A DNA stretch of 64,000 nucleotides from Azolla caroliniana (Eukaryota; Polypodiophyta): contig JBHGNT010000007.1 in the NCBI GenBank assembly GCA_043228905.1, positions 15,004,001 to 15,068,000 of the forward strand. Reading direction: 5' to 3'. The position numbers were made by a program, and so were the translations under genes. Of the stretch, positions 1 through 12,559 are shown piece after piece (the first letter of the stretch is position 1; every line of letters begins with the position of its first letter). The notes below the pieces were generated by a model, which worked only from the letters and a program-made list of their open reading frames with translations, was not told where the DNA came from and ran no database searches.

Positions 1-2277
1 TGAATAGGCAACGTCAACTAGAATGAGCATTTTTTAACATTACTACTCTTCTTCACTATGAGTAACCTTCTCTCACAATAGTTATGTTGACGTATCACTT
101 TGATATAGGGACATCAATGTTTTATGGTGTTGGTGACTTTTATTCTTGTGCCTCTTCCCGCTTCTCCTCTTTGCTAGGAGATTTCTTCCATTCCTTCATA
201 TGCAAAGGAGATGATGTACCTTTTTGTTTGCATCTGGATCCTTGTGTGCTTGCCTTTCTTCTTTACAAGATTCCCTAGAGAAAATACTTTCCCAACAAAT
301 GCCCATCCCATGGGTAGTGAGAACCTGATGGTAGATATTTCAATTTTACAAAAACACTCAAGAAATTCATCTATGCTAGGCTCCCTACTTCTCAGAGTAA
401 ATCAACAAAAGTTTGATGTATGGACTCAATCAACAAAAGTTTGATGTATGGGTGGGAGAATGTCAAAGCAAATCAACACCCTCTTATGAAGGAAGAGCTT
501 TTTTTTAGTATTCCCATTCTTTATTTAGCTAGGAATTCGAAACACAATGTCAATCACTCAATGAAAGGATAAAACATGAGATGAGATTTCCCCCAATAGA
601 AGCACGTTTGAGATAATGCACGTACTATAATGAGCATTACTCAATGGGGTTTGACAAACATGGTCCAAGCGCACACATCCAAATTATTACGAGACATAGG
701 TTGAAACTAAATGGGGCCCAATATGTCCTAGTCTCATTCCAAAAGTGTTGTAAATACATATCAATAATACGAGAATGGAGTCGATGATGCATAAGTGGTG
801 GTTGCATTCTTAACGAAATTCCAAATATTCCAAACTATTCAATATCTCTATGTCCCAATGTGCATCTTTAGGACCCATTTTTGGTGGACGAATCTACCAT
901 GTTGCCCATTTTTTAGAGCATAACACTTTCAAATAAATGACTCATTAATCCACCTAGATTGTACGTTCTTATTCTAAAACCTTGTTTTCTCTCGGTGTTT
1001 TCATTATTTGTAACTCCAAAGATCACACTAAAGGTTTCTACATTCTTTGAACCATTGCATAAAGCTTATTTTTCACATGCGCACTTCTCTCGTTTAATGC
1101 ATTTTAGCATATTATGGAGCTCCATGTATACTTGATCACTTGAAAAAATATTTGCAGGCGAGTATTTTCGTAATTGTACCATAACATTGATAATCTATTC
1201 GCCCAATAGGGTCTTTAAGCAAACTCTTTTTTCATGTACTACATTTCATTAGAGCATTATAACTAATTCCTTCTCACATGACCCTCGAAGTTATTATGTA
1301 GTTTTGGTGATGGTTAGAAGTTACCTCCACAACTTAATAGAGTCGATGAGACCTCCCCCTCCTTTCTTGGGCCATGACCATTGCCCTTAGAGGGGTTTAA
1401 AATTTATTATCATCCTTCCATATATGCAGTCAACTACTAACTTGTCCATGGCATTTAGTTTTTGGCCCCTTTACTTCAATCTCATAAACTCAAGGGAGCT
1501 TCAATCAATTGAAGACTGTAGAGCACCAATTGACCCTCGACGAATGAATACATATCAATTCAATTTTTAGAGGGGTTGAAGGGTCCATGCTAATTTTGAT
1601 GTATGCTTTAGGTACCAACTTTGTTGCACTTCCTACACTAATTCTCTAATATAAATAAATTCAACTTCAAGTTTACATGCATTATTGAAATCAACTATGC
1701 ATCATTAAGATACGGAAGTTGATTGTGCTTCCATGCTATATGGCCCTTCTAGCTACTATTAGACATGAGCCCAAGGGATGGATGTAACACATGTATGTTT
1801 TTAAGCCCCATGTTTAAATTCTATTATCACAAGTGGACTCCTTAAGGTATACACGTTGAAGGACATGGTATGAAACGGTCTAGAGAGCAAGGTAGACACC
1901 TACATTCCCGTAATTGTTCAATTGGACACCATTGCGAGTGAAAAGAAGGAAACACACACATATAGTGTATTATCAATCCCAACAAATTACATACATCTAT
2001 CCCTACATGCAGTAGCAAATTCATGTTGAATGGTATAAACAAATAGTTCATGAAATGCACCTTAAAAATGGTGATGCACACATACTGTTACCACCTTAGC
2101 TTTCATGTTGTCTATAGCTAAATCACGGGGCTATTGTCACTAAGATCGCACAAGTCTTTATTTCAAGCAAGAAGGAACAATCATTCAAATAAGGGCATGC
2201 TACAAAAATTATGCGAAGGATAGTTGAGGTTAGATTACCTCACTCAATTCAGGTACATAGTGTAGTTTTGGACATTT
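1..2277. other. AT-rich intergenic DNA, nothing recognised
   Basis: No reading frame here shows a recognisable domain, codon pattern or splice structure. The short open frames (largest 79 codons) look like chance. I see no LTR ends, inverted termini or tRNA-like promoter boxes. It may be old transposon remnant, because the next segment is a LINE fragment, but nothing in it supports a specific call. Confidence 0.5.
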
Positions 2278-2916
2278 GTGGGGGGGAACAACTTAAGTAT
2301 GGTTTCAACGAATGAGGTTTATCATACAATTATTGGGAAACATATGTGGTTAGAAAATAGGGTAATTAAGGTATGGTCTTTTCATAGGCCAACAATTTGG
2401 TGGAAGAATGTACTTCAGAAGGGTTGGTGTTCACATTTGTCATTTAGAGCGAAGGTGTTTATTTGGAGGGTTATGGTTGGTGGATTACCATTGGGTGATG
2501 CTTTATGCAAAAGGAAAATTGCTAATGGTTTCTGTTTCTTTTGTACGGTGGAAGTAGAGCACAGTCGACATCGATTTATTTCATGTCCTGTTACAAAGAT
2601 GGTTTGGAAATTTATTAATACAATATGGATGTCCTTGACAAGAGTGTTTCATTCTCCTTTCAAAGGGGTTTTTGCACAAGTGGAATTAGGAGTTCTTTCA
2701 CCTTCTTTTCAGATTATTTTGGAATATTTGAGGTATTATGGGCTTTGGTTTATTTGGCATATGCGAAATGCTTTTATATTTGATGAACAAAGGGGAGTAC
2801 ACCGTTATGTGTTGAGATTGAAAGGGTTCCTTTTATGGCAATTTTCATTGTTGGAGATGTTAAGTGTTTATCCTTCGGAGAGGGTTTTGTGGTGTTTGAG
2901 CAACCCAATGAAATAG
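2278..2916 (+). pseudogene. LINE-type retrotransposon fragment: reverse-transcriptase zinc-binding domain
   Basis: The 212-codon open frame has the plant zf-RVT pattern found at the C-terminus of LINE (non-LTR) polymerases: a WWKNVLQKGW-like segment, then FRAKVFIWRVMVGGLP, then a Cys/His cluster (CKRKIANGFCFFC ... H ... H ... C) and an aromatic tail. The frame opens with GTG, not a methionine codon, and there is no endonuclease or RT core upstream. It is therefore a truncated remnant and not a gene. Such fragments are common in plant intergenic DNA. The domain call rests on motif memory, not a search. Confidence 0.72.
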
Positions 2917-5610
2917 ATGCATAATGTTGTTGGTCATGGTTGGAGTTTTGGTAGCACATCTTTGAATGCAATGCATCATTGTAGCAAAGTTTCAATTTAG
3001 TATGTACACTTGCATATCACGAGATATTCCAACAAATCTGCTCCTTGATTTCTAGTCTACTAGATCACATATGTTGTTGCCTTCTCATCATGCATTTGCA
3101 ACCTCTCGTCTCTATTATGGGCACATGAGATCTCCTACAAATTAGTATGATGGATCCTCCTTGTATATGTATGAGCATAATGGCGAGTATATAAATAGTG
3201 TAGTATTTGGAGGTCTTATAGATAATCTAATACCTAACACAAATCCAACCCCCCCTTGTTTAAAAAGGTTGTCATCATAATTCTAAGAAGGTTAAGGACG
3301 GTCTAACATTAAGTTAAAGGATGTATTGTATTCAATGCGTTTACTATTATATTTTATAGTAAACTTACAATTTCTAGAACACATATATAATAATAGAATA
3401 GATTTTTATAGTCCACGAGGAGGGCAAATTTAACCTATTGAACCAAATCAACTCATCATCTTTTTATGTGACTCCTTCCTAAGAATGGGAGGTTACTACT
3501 CTACAGTAAAAACTCTCTATGTGAAAATAATGCACACACATATGTGGTCACCCTTATTGGTGGACATTTGAATATGGCACTTAAATTATCATGGCCGTTT
3601 AGCAAGTCATCATACTTCTTGTGAATTACCTTGTATGTTAAGCATGCAAGAAGTAAGTGTGTTGATCCTCCGCTAAGTTTTCATTGCATATCTTCATACT
3701 TGATTCAATGGTGACACCTCAACACCTAATTTGTTTGAGCGAGCTCAAAAACATTTTAGGCTATTCAAGAGCCAAGGCTCATAGCAATACTAAGATGTGG
3801 TTGGATACATTCTGGAATTGTTACGTTGTATTGGCCTCAACATTGAGGGTTAATAATTGCGATGTAGAATTCAAGTTTTGACATTTTAGCGTTTTGCCAC
3901 TTCATCCTTAGCGTCTCATATCGATGAGGTGATGTACATAGACAGTTATGAGATCGACATGCCATAGTCACAAGAGGCAATAACTTGATCAATTTAGTAA
4001 CTGATAGACCTCATTCGCATTAGAATGCAAATCATACAATGCTCTAGTAGAATCACACATTTGGCTATTCATTATCGTTAGAGAGACTTCCATAATCCAT
4101 TTCAAAATAATCGGAGGTTAATTCAATAACATTTACTTGCACAAGAATAATAAGTTTATGTCCACAAGTTACAATTACAGATTGGACAAGTTTAACTACA
4201 CGCTTGGCGTGGTGGAGTTTTTTAACACAGTGAATGAAAGTTGGAAGTCAATATAGTCCTTGTATCAAAGTGCAAACGTACATAACAATTTCTCGAACAA
4301 ATAAGTTATGTTTTAACATTAGATATCTTAGTGGCGTCATAGTATCTTAAGTGAATATTTTTTCTCCTTGGTAAAGTTGTTTGTAGGCTTGCTTGCTTAT
4401 TGAAAAGAGAACTTTCGAGTTCCAACATTTTATTTTACATATTCTAGGCTTTTAAATGTTTGACATTCATTGGTGACATAATTAGCATGTTTCAGAAGTG
4501 TTTATTGTTGTAGGCAAAGGTTTGCATATAGGAATTTGCAACTTGAATCTCTAGGTGTGTGTGAGGTCATATATAGAAGGATAACATGTGAATGAACCTT
4601 ACATGTTCATGGGAAGAAGCCAAGGCATCAATATTGAAAATAAACCATGTAACAAGCACACTAATCGACCAGAAAGTTACTTTTAGTGTTTCAAAGCTTC
4701 TTTGTCTCACCTTCTCTACGACTTTACTTAACATTGATTCGATGCATCTAATCTCCAATTTGATGGTACTTTGGAACATTTATACTCATCCAAAATGAGT
4801 GAACTAATTTTATTACATTATTGTTATTGTATGATGTCTGAAGTTCGATGCATAAACTTATTAAATAATACCGAGCCTTCAAGTTAAGAGGAAATTGTGA
4901 CTGTAATACGTGTTAGAGATCATATAATTAACTACTTAGACTTCGTATGTATTGGAAATGTATATTTACTTCAATGTTACATCTACTAAAATAAAAAGTG
5001 TTTTTTAGACAATTACTCCCTTTATGGGCCTAACTTCTTATAAGGATAAAGCATCCAACTTATATCGGTCAAAATGATTGCACAAATATGTGATGGTGCA
5101 AAGTATTTACATAATGCTTGATCATTTAACTGTTGCAAGAAAAGGGTGCACATGCAAGTGCATAGCCTGACCATGATAAGATGAGTGTCACCGCAAGATA
5201 ATTTGTAGTACATGATCTATTGTGATGAATGTTGAAGCACCTTAAAACAAAATGGCTTGTCAACTTTAGAATATGTAACATCTTATCTACATGCAATAAA
5301 TAAAGTTATTTCCCCTTTGCTGAGAAGAATATGAGCAAAATATGTATCTAGGGATCACGATGGATAAGGGCATTATTATCTAAATTATATATATCATTTA
5401 GGTGTCACTTAGCAGAAGGGACATAGGATAAAATCCCACGCTTCGAGCGATGCCAATGAGTTACTTATATATATCAAGGAGCATGGGCCATGGGTCTATA
5501 GTGTCGTACACGAGAGAGGAAAGGAGAAAAAGAACAAACTACAAATGTTTGTCATGGGGCGACGAATGTTATGGCATTCCATCGCAAACGTGTAGTGGGC
5601 ATATACACGT
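2917..5610. other. Intergenic DNA, nothing recognised
   Basis: AT-rich sequence with only short, unconvincing open frames (none above 70 codons). No splice-consistent coding blocks, LTR termini or RNA genes were found. Confidence 0.5.
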
Positions 5611-5785
5611 ATATAATTCGCCTTTCACCAATCACAAAATTAGGGGGGTTCACGTGCCACTATGCCAAAGAAACCGGCCGTCTACTTATATATACATATG
5701 TATATGATTCGTCTTTCATCGAGCACAAAAAAGGGGGGTTCACGTGCCGCAATGCCAAAGCAACCGGTCTACTTATGACCTCCAT
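5611..5785. repeat. Imperfect 91-bp tandem duplication
   Basis: Two head-to-tail copies of about 91 bp begin at 5611 and 5702. Both carry ATTCGYCTTTCA, a run of G, the palindrome CACGTG within GGTTCACGTGCC, and GCCAAAG..ACCGG. The copies differ at several positions, so the duplication is not recent. The conserved CACGTG would be a bZIP/bHLH site if the DNA were regulatory, but no gene start lies close by. Confidence 0.7.
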
Positions 5786-5873
5786 GCAAGCAAGACATCC
5801 CTAAACACGCTTTGTATGCATTCTAGCCTTCTTATATGCTTGTGTGCTCTCTCTCCATCTTTCTTTTTTTAAT

Positions 5874-6045
5874 GTAATTAGCTTACCCTAGTGGTAAGTT
5901 GTTATACTAAAGCACTACCTCTTGGGTTTGAAACTGAATTTTGTCACCTCTCTATTATATACTTCATTGATATCTATTATTTCATTAGATGCCACTGTGG
6001 GCTGTAGGGGTTGAACCCATGACCTCCTAGACTCCATTGGTTAAT
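5874..6045 (-). repeat. Two-headed tRNA-like short interspersed repeat, copy A
   Basis: This is an inverted copy of the repeats at 17.83-18.20 kb. Read on +, it starts with a Pol III box-A-like TTAGCTTACCCTAGTGG and a box-B-like GGGTTTGAAAC. It then has a middle section with ATTTCATTAGATGCCAC and ends with the reverse complement of a second box B (GGGGTTGAACCC) and CTCCATTGG. The two tRNA-like heads therefore face each other. I infer a SINE or compound SINE; no poly(A)/(T) tail or target duplication was defined. Confidence 0.6.
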
Positions 6046-6074
6046 CTCTGTTTTTTGGTAAAAGCATACACAAT

Positions 6075-6119
6075 TATATTAATTGTATCTCTCTTTCTCT
6101 CTCTCTCATGGGCCATGGC

Positions 6120-6164
<45 letters not shown>

Positions 6165-6898
6165 ATATACATAAATGCATGTAGTGCTTTTCTCCTTCTG
6201 CTTTTTCTTTTTGTGTGTTCATAACGCGTCTTTAGATTTTCTACATACATATATATATATATATATATGTAGATAGCATACATAGCATACATACATACAC
6301 GTGTGTCTGCATCGTAAAGAAACAGAGGATTCCTCTGAGAATCGACCACTCTCGCACACATAGCATACCTATATCATGTATGTTATGTATGCAGGTTTTG
6401 TTTTGCAACGTATGTATGAGTATGTATGTCTGGGAATCAATCTGTCTGGACTCCTGTTTATACAGTGTCTCATATGTATATACATAACATACATACATAT
6501 GTATACACATGATACATCCATGATGATGATACAATGTACATAAATTCTCTCTCTTTCACATACACATACACATACACATACATATACACATACACGTATA
6601 TGATGATATGATATGATATGATATGATGCGATATGGAAGAGAATGAAGTAAGGGAATCAAATCATCATCATCATCATCATCATCCATCTCTCTTTCTCTC
6701 TCTGTCTCTGTCTCTGTCTGTCTGTCTCTGTTTCTCTCTCTCTCTCTCTCTACAGAAAGTGTGTGTATGTTGAATGTTCCATTGTTATCTTATGATGTAG
6801 TAGGAGTAGGTAGTGGTTTTATGAAGAATGCCTCGGGGAACAACACGTAAGGAAGGGAAGGGAAGGGAAGGGAAGGGAAGGGTACACAGTTTGGACAC

Positions 6899-6937
<39 letters not shown>

Positions 6938-7290
6938 CATCTCTCTATCTGTGTATATATATATAATATCAGTATGTATGTATGTATGTATGTATGTATG
7001 TATATTCATCGATGGTGCATCCTTTATCTAGCTGGATATGGAAAAATGTAAAAAAAAGCAGATTAAATACTCCCCCCCCCCCCCCCCTCCCCACACACAC
7101 ACAATACAATACAATACAATAATACAAATTACAATACAATAAAGAACAATCTGAGAGGACCCGTGACAAATCTCTGATCTCTCTCTCTCTCTTACAACAA
7201 ATTGCTTGTCATTTTACCATGAAAGAAAAGACAGACACAGACAGAAAATGGTAATGAAAATGAAAATGATGATGATGATGATGATGCAGG
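6075..7290. repeat. Dense microsatellite cluster
   Basis: More than ten different simple repeats are packed into 1.2 kb: (AC)n at 6122-6162, (AT)n near 6247-6268, ATAC/ATGT-rich tracts, CATACA repeats near 6560, GATAT repeats near 6605, (ATC)n near 6661-6684, (CT)n runs near 6690-6750, GGGAA repeats near 6850-6880, (ATCT)n at about 6898-6936, (ATGT)n at about 6971-7003, C16 at 7072-7087, AATAC repeats near 7100-7120 and (GAT)n near 7265-7286. The cluster ends about 260 bp before the GDSL start codon, so it occupies the upstream region of that gene. Open frames here (Tyr/Ile and Cys/Val runs) are artefacts of the repeats. Confidence 0.9.
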
Positions 7291-7552
7291 AGGAGGAGGA
7301 GCTAGTTGTGTAGTTGTTAATCCTGTTATCCTCCCCCTTTTCCTCCTTCCTTTTTGGTTGCCTTTTTCTTTCTGCTAATTTTAGTTTTAAGCTAATCTCT
7401 GTCATTCATGGGGAGCTTAGCTAGCTAGCTAGCTCGCTAATTTTTTAACCCAAAATGTGTTCCTCATAATCTTACCTCAACAACAACCCTATAATCCTTA
7501 CCCATCATTTAGCCCTAATCATCATCATCATTAGGCATCTTCTAGCTTCATC

Positions 7553-10500
7553 ATGAGATTCTCATCTTCTCCTTGGGGCTTCTTCACGACTGCACAAGGA
7601 GGGAAGGCCAATGGCGGCATTAGATCTGGGCTAATAATGTCTTCTTCCTCTCCATTCTTCTTCTTCTTCTTCTGCAGCTGCTTCTGCTCATGTGTGTTGA
7701 TGAGTGTGGTTAGAAGCTCAAGTGGTGGGGGGTCCTGTGAATTCCCCGCCATTTTCAACTTTGGGGATTCGAGCTCAGACACAGGGGGCATCCACGTCAG
7801 CTTCCCCTTCATGACACTTGCAGAAGAGCTCCCCTATGGCGAGACCTTCTTCCACAAACCTGTCAGCAGATACAGTGATGGGCGCCTCCTCATCGATTTC
7901 CTGGGTAATTCATAGAAGATGAAGTACTCAAATTCATGATACTGGCAGATTATATCGAGTCTTAATCTTGTTATCATGTGTGGGGTGTGCCTTTCATTCC
8001 GATTCTTCTTGTCTATGCCTGTGACAATTAGCGCTTTAATCCTGTCTTTCTGCTTCGCATCTTTATTTTATTTTGACCTGCCTAAGCCAGATATAAACCG
8101 CGAATTCATATAAACCCATAACCCTAAAACCTTTCAAAACACCCAAAACAGACCCGACCCTAGCCCTAACCCTAACCCTAACCCTACATCCAACTTCAAA
8201 CCTAACCTTGCTTCTAAATCAGAACCCTAAAACCTTCTATTTATAAAAGGGGAAAACCACATCAGAGCACCTTCAACTCTAAACTAGCAATGCTCCCCAG
8301 CCTTTTCAGTGACATACTTAAACTTCTCTAAATTACAATATCTAGTCTTTAAACTTCTTACCTTTGTAATTTACAAATCCATTCTTAAAAACTTGTCCAA
8401 CATTTACTGTCTGTTTTTTTTTTTTGAGTTCTTACAATTTTTGGTATAATATATGGTGTCTCTTGAATAATGAATTGGTAATGCCATTCTTCAGCTGAAG
8501 GCCTTGGGAAGCCTTTTCTGAGCCCTTATCTGCAATCTGTGGACTCCAATTTCACACATGGAGCGAACTTTGCATCTTCGGGTGCAACCGCCAAGAACAC
8601 GCGCTCGTATATCAGCCCTTTCAACCTTCAAATTCAAGTGAACCAATACAAGGTCTTCAAAGACCAAGTGGCCCTCACATTGGAGCAAAAAGGTATATAT
8701 CATTTAAATTTAAGGAGTCATTTAGGGCCTGTAATTAGATTTTTAACCCTCTTGATCATTAGGGGAATCATTCCGAGGTACGCTTCGGAATCATTTGGGT
8801 ACAAAAACTACTGGTAGGCTGGCTTCTCGATTTGCTGACATTTAGTCAGGGTTACTTATTGAGACATTTTAACAATCAAGTATCTCTAGCTTTACTTGCC
8901 ATTTGTTGTGGGTATTCCCAACCGATTTCTAACAGTTAGTGTGGACAATGTCTAGTAGGGTGATGTTTAAGTTGTAGGCTACATACATGTTAGAGAGATT
9001 ATTTCTAATGTAAGCATAAGACAAGGAAAACATGTTAGAGAGATTATTTCTAATGTAAGCATAAGACAAGGAAACATGTTATAGAGATTATTTCTAATGT
9101 AAGCATAAGACAAAGAAACATGTTAGAGATTATTTCCAATGTAAGCATACTATCTGGCTACCACAGGATACATTATGGTGATGCCCTTAAAATACACCTT
9201 GAGATGCTACCAAAGAATAGGGTGAACTGATGCCCTTAAAATACACCTTGAGATGCTACCAAAGAATAGGGTGAACTGATTCCCTCACATCACATTATGG
9301 TTTTCCTTATCTCCAACTTGTTCTCGAACTTTGTTGGCTACCACTACACCTCGATGGTCCGTAGACAATCATGTGCTATAAGCTCAACTAGGCTGACCCT
9401 GTTGTATAATTGAACACATTAGAATGGAACTCGATTACTTCTGACCACATAAGTTACAGTGTGACTGTTTAATCTTGCAGGTCCGCAATCCTACCTGCCA
9501 TTGTCCGTGGAGTCGTTTGTGAAGGGGCTTCACATTATACAGATTGGCGCGAGCGATTTCAGCCATGCATACATGAACCTGAAGATGAATACTGAGCAGA
9601 TCAGGAGCTATCTCCCAGGGGTAGCCAATTCGATAAGCTCTGCGGTGAAGGTAATTTACTCGGTCCGGGGGGAAGGCACAGATTGACACTATGCTTGCAT
9701 ACCTTCCCATAACTGATTTCAGTGACCAAGGAAAACTGATGTTTTCTAGCATATGCCTACTTTTGTTTTGGTAGAGAAAGTGATGTCTTTAGGAATGTAA
9801 GGCTATGGTGCCCATGTGGATTGGAGGGAAAGTCTTGGAGGTGTTATCTGGTTTGAAATGTTTGAATGTAGTAGTATAACATTGGCCACATATATACAAA
9901 TCTATGACACATATATACATATATATATATGTAATGTGGTGATGTAGGAGCTGTACGAGAGTGGGGCTCGGACATTCTGGGTGATGGACGTGGGGCCGCA
10001 AGGGTGCCTACCATTGGTGCTCTCGCAATTCCCTCACTCGGCCGCAGACCTCGACGAGCACGGATGTGCGCGGCCCTTCAACGAAGCCGTCGTCTTCTAC
10101 AACCGCCTCCTCAAAGCTCAGCTGGCTCTCCTCGCCGACCAATTCCCAGCCGCATCTATCGTCTATGTCGACACATACTCCGTCCTCTACGCCATGGTCC
10201 AAAACGCGCCTCGCTTCGGTAACCCGATCACTCGAAAACACTTCTCCTCGATGATTCCCCTTGTCTTCTTTAATTCGTTACATGGTCTAATTCACTAAGA
10301 TCACCAAGCATGTCATGTGTGTGATTGTTCTCTTGTGGTCTCTAAAAAGTGTTTATTAGGTCATCCCATCACTTAGAAATCTTAGAATTATATAAAGATT
10401 CCCACATGAGACACCTAAAGTTCACAAGCTTAGGTAACACTAGCTTGACGCTCACTTGGACACAAGTGTGTTTGAATTCTCGGAATGTTCGGACATTCCC

Positions 10501-12559
10501 GGAGACCCTCCAAGGTACACTTTGAGCCTTGGCTGACAAAAGCTCACAATGTTTGACATTGTCAAGAAAACTTAATTGGAAGTGGATCCTAAACATCTCG
10601 TGTGCACATGGGCACATTAGGATCCATCCTTAGGAATGCGCACATGGGCACCCACACCTTGTCTTTTGTTTCTCAACATTCCTTCTCTCTTTCTCTCCAT
10701 TTCCGAGTTCATTGTGGAACATGCTCTATTTCCTTCATACTAAATGGTATTTTGACTCCTCTGTTGTTGCTTTATTTCCTCTATTCCCGCTCTTTCTTGG
10801 TTTCTCTTCTTTTTCTTTTCTTTTTTTCCAAAAACAAAACTCCTTCCATTAGTTATAAAATTTTACAGTAGAGAATGTTATAAAAATTCTTGGTCTCTCG
10901 TAGACTCCCAAAAATAAGCAAATAAATAAATACACTTTCTTCATATGTCTTAAATGAGGTGATAATGTACAAATGCATCATAATTCACCTCGAAAAACAA
11001 CTCCTTTTCTTGACTAGTTCTCACCCCATCCTAGCTCAAAAATAAAGATTGCTTCTCGAATACATCTTTTCTTAATATACAAACATCTTACACGATGCTC
11101 AGTCCTTTCGCAAACTTATTACTGCCTGCCCCAACTCCTACCACAAAATCTTATGCAGAAAATGCACATTGTCCGATGTCCACCCGAACACCACAAAAAG
11201 ACTTCTTAAAACACACGAGTCCTTTGCATTTTACCTTTTCTTGGATTGGGTCATCCTTTGATTTTACCTTTTCTTTACTTGATCCTAGGAAAACTAAAAC
11301 CTTTCCTCTTCGACTCAGTTCCTTCCACCTTGGAAAACTAGCTCTGTTGATTTATAGACCCAAAAAATTCGTCAATCCCTTCTCTTTGATTCCCCGACAT
11401 GTGAAACTACAAATGATAGAGCAAGTGCTTTCATGCTAACATTGGTTCTACACCCATAAAAGAATTTACAGCACAATTGCATTGAAATTTGTGAATTGTA
11501 AGACATAAATAATTGTCTTGGGTAATGCATACTCAACCTAGTTGCTACATGAAAAACTCCGGAAGTTAACATTGTGTATATAGTGAATAGTGTCAATGTT
11601 GTTTATATTAAAATATGTGCAAACACAACTAGGTCACGTAAGTAATGAAACTTTTCTTATAGGTCCTTTTGCCTTTTAGCCTTAAAGTTGTATCTTGATA
11701 AATATGGAGAACAACACATTGTATCAGTTTCCGTGTGTATATCTTTACAAAAACATCATATCAATTTTAGTCTAACTAATCTTTGCATATTGATGATATT
11801 GACTTTAAGAGATTGCGAGGATATGTGAGGGTGTCGCAAAGTTATATCTTTTTACAATATATATGGTTTGAAGTTTCTTTTTCACTATTTATCCTAGTGA
11901 TTTCCAGTATGTTTGTTTTATTTATTCACTTATATGACTGAATTTAAAGGCGTTGTCATCGTAGTAATTCTATACTTCCTTTATACATATCCTAGTGATT
12001 TCCAACATGTTTGTTTTCTTTATTCACTCACGCAACTGAATTTAAAGGCGTTGTCATTGTAGTAATTCTATGTGGACCACTTGGTCCATTTAAAGGACTT
12101 CAATGTGAAGCATGTGCACATTTCTTGCTTTTATGGATGAAGAAAAAATGTAGGAGTATAAACAAGGTTCTATGGGTGTGCCAATTAATTAAATGATGGA
12201 CATACCACCTCTTTGCAAATTGTTTGTAATAAGAAGATAGAAGTCTTGTCATATTGAAATATTTGATGAATTCACATGCATGGTTAACAGGGTTCGAGTA
12301 TACAACCCGTGCGTGTTGTGGAGTAGGAGGGAAGCACAACTACGATTATGGAGTGCAATGTGGTACAAGCAATCATGTGCACGGCCAATATTTAACCGCA
12401 TTGTCATGTGTGAATCCAGGGACCTACATCAATTGGGATGGTGTACACCTGACGGATCGAGCCAATCGCTTGCTCGCACGTCATATCCTCACTGGCTCCT
12501 ATTTCCACCCCTTCTTCCCTCTCGCCCAACTATGTCCTTCAAACCTCAACACTGTGTGA
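7553..12559 (+). CDS. GDSL esterase/lipase (SGNH hydrolase), five exons
   Basis: Exons are 7553-7904, 8495-8692, 9481-9650, 9948-10218 and 12291-12559, all with GT-AG introns and consistent phases, giving 419 residues. Plant GDSL proteins are secreted hydrolases acting on ester substrates such as acyl lipids, cutin monomers or acetylated sugars. Seen: a hydrophobic N-terminus; block I NFGDSSSDTGG with nucleophile Ser73; block II GANFASSGAT (140-149); block III IGASDF (206-209 is GASD); block V DGVHLT with Asp380 and His383. Length and five-exon layout fit the family. Met29 is an alternative start that puts the hydrophobic run at the extreme N-terminus, as expected for a signal peptide. Oddity: block III normally reads GxND, but Ser208 replaces the oxyanion-hole Asn. 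The substrate cannot be predicted. Intron 4 is 2.07 kb. Confidence 0.93.
8158..8190. repeat. Short telomere-like CCCTAA repeat in intron 1 of the GDSL gene
   Basis: About four CCCTAA/CCCTAG hexamers in a row lie within the first GDSL intron. The unit is the six-base form, not the usual seven-base plant CCCTAAA. Being short and inside a gene it is an interstitial motif, not a chromosome end. Confidence 0.75.
8986..9150. repeat. 44-45 bp minisatellite, about 3.7 copies, in GDSL intron 2
   Basis: Units starting with CATGTTAGAGAG or CATGTTATAG begin at 8986, 9031, 9075 and 9119. Each carries ATTATTTCTAATGTAAGC. Copies are nearly identical apart from one-base and two-base indels. Confidence 0.9.
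9180..9278. repeat. 49-bp tandem duplication in GDSL intron 2
   Basis: Two essentially identical copies of a unit beginning GATGCCCTTAAAATACACC start at 9180 and 9229. It lies 30 bp after the 44-bp minisatellite and shares no obvious sequence with it. Confidence 0.9.

Noticed and set aside
6074-7405. Several - and + open frames rich in Tyr/Ile, Cys/Val or Arg/Glu
   Set aside because: They are translations of the microsatellite cluster and have no protein character.
8158-8190. Chromosome end or telomere fusion
   Set aside because: Only about four hexamers inside a gene intron; too short and in coding context.
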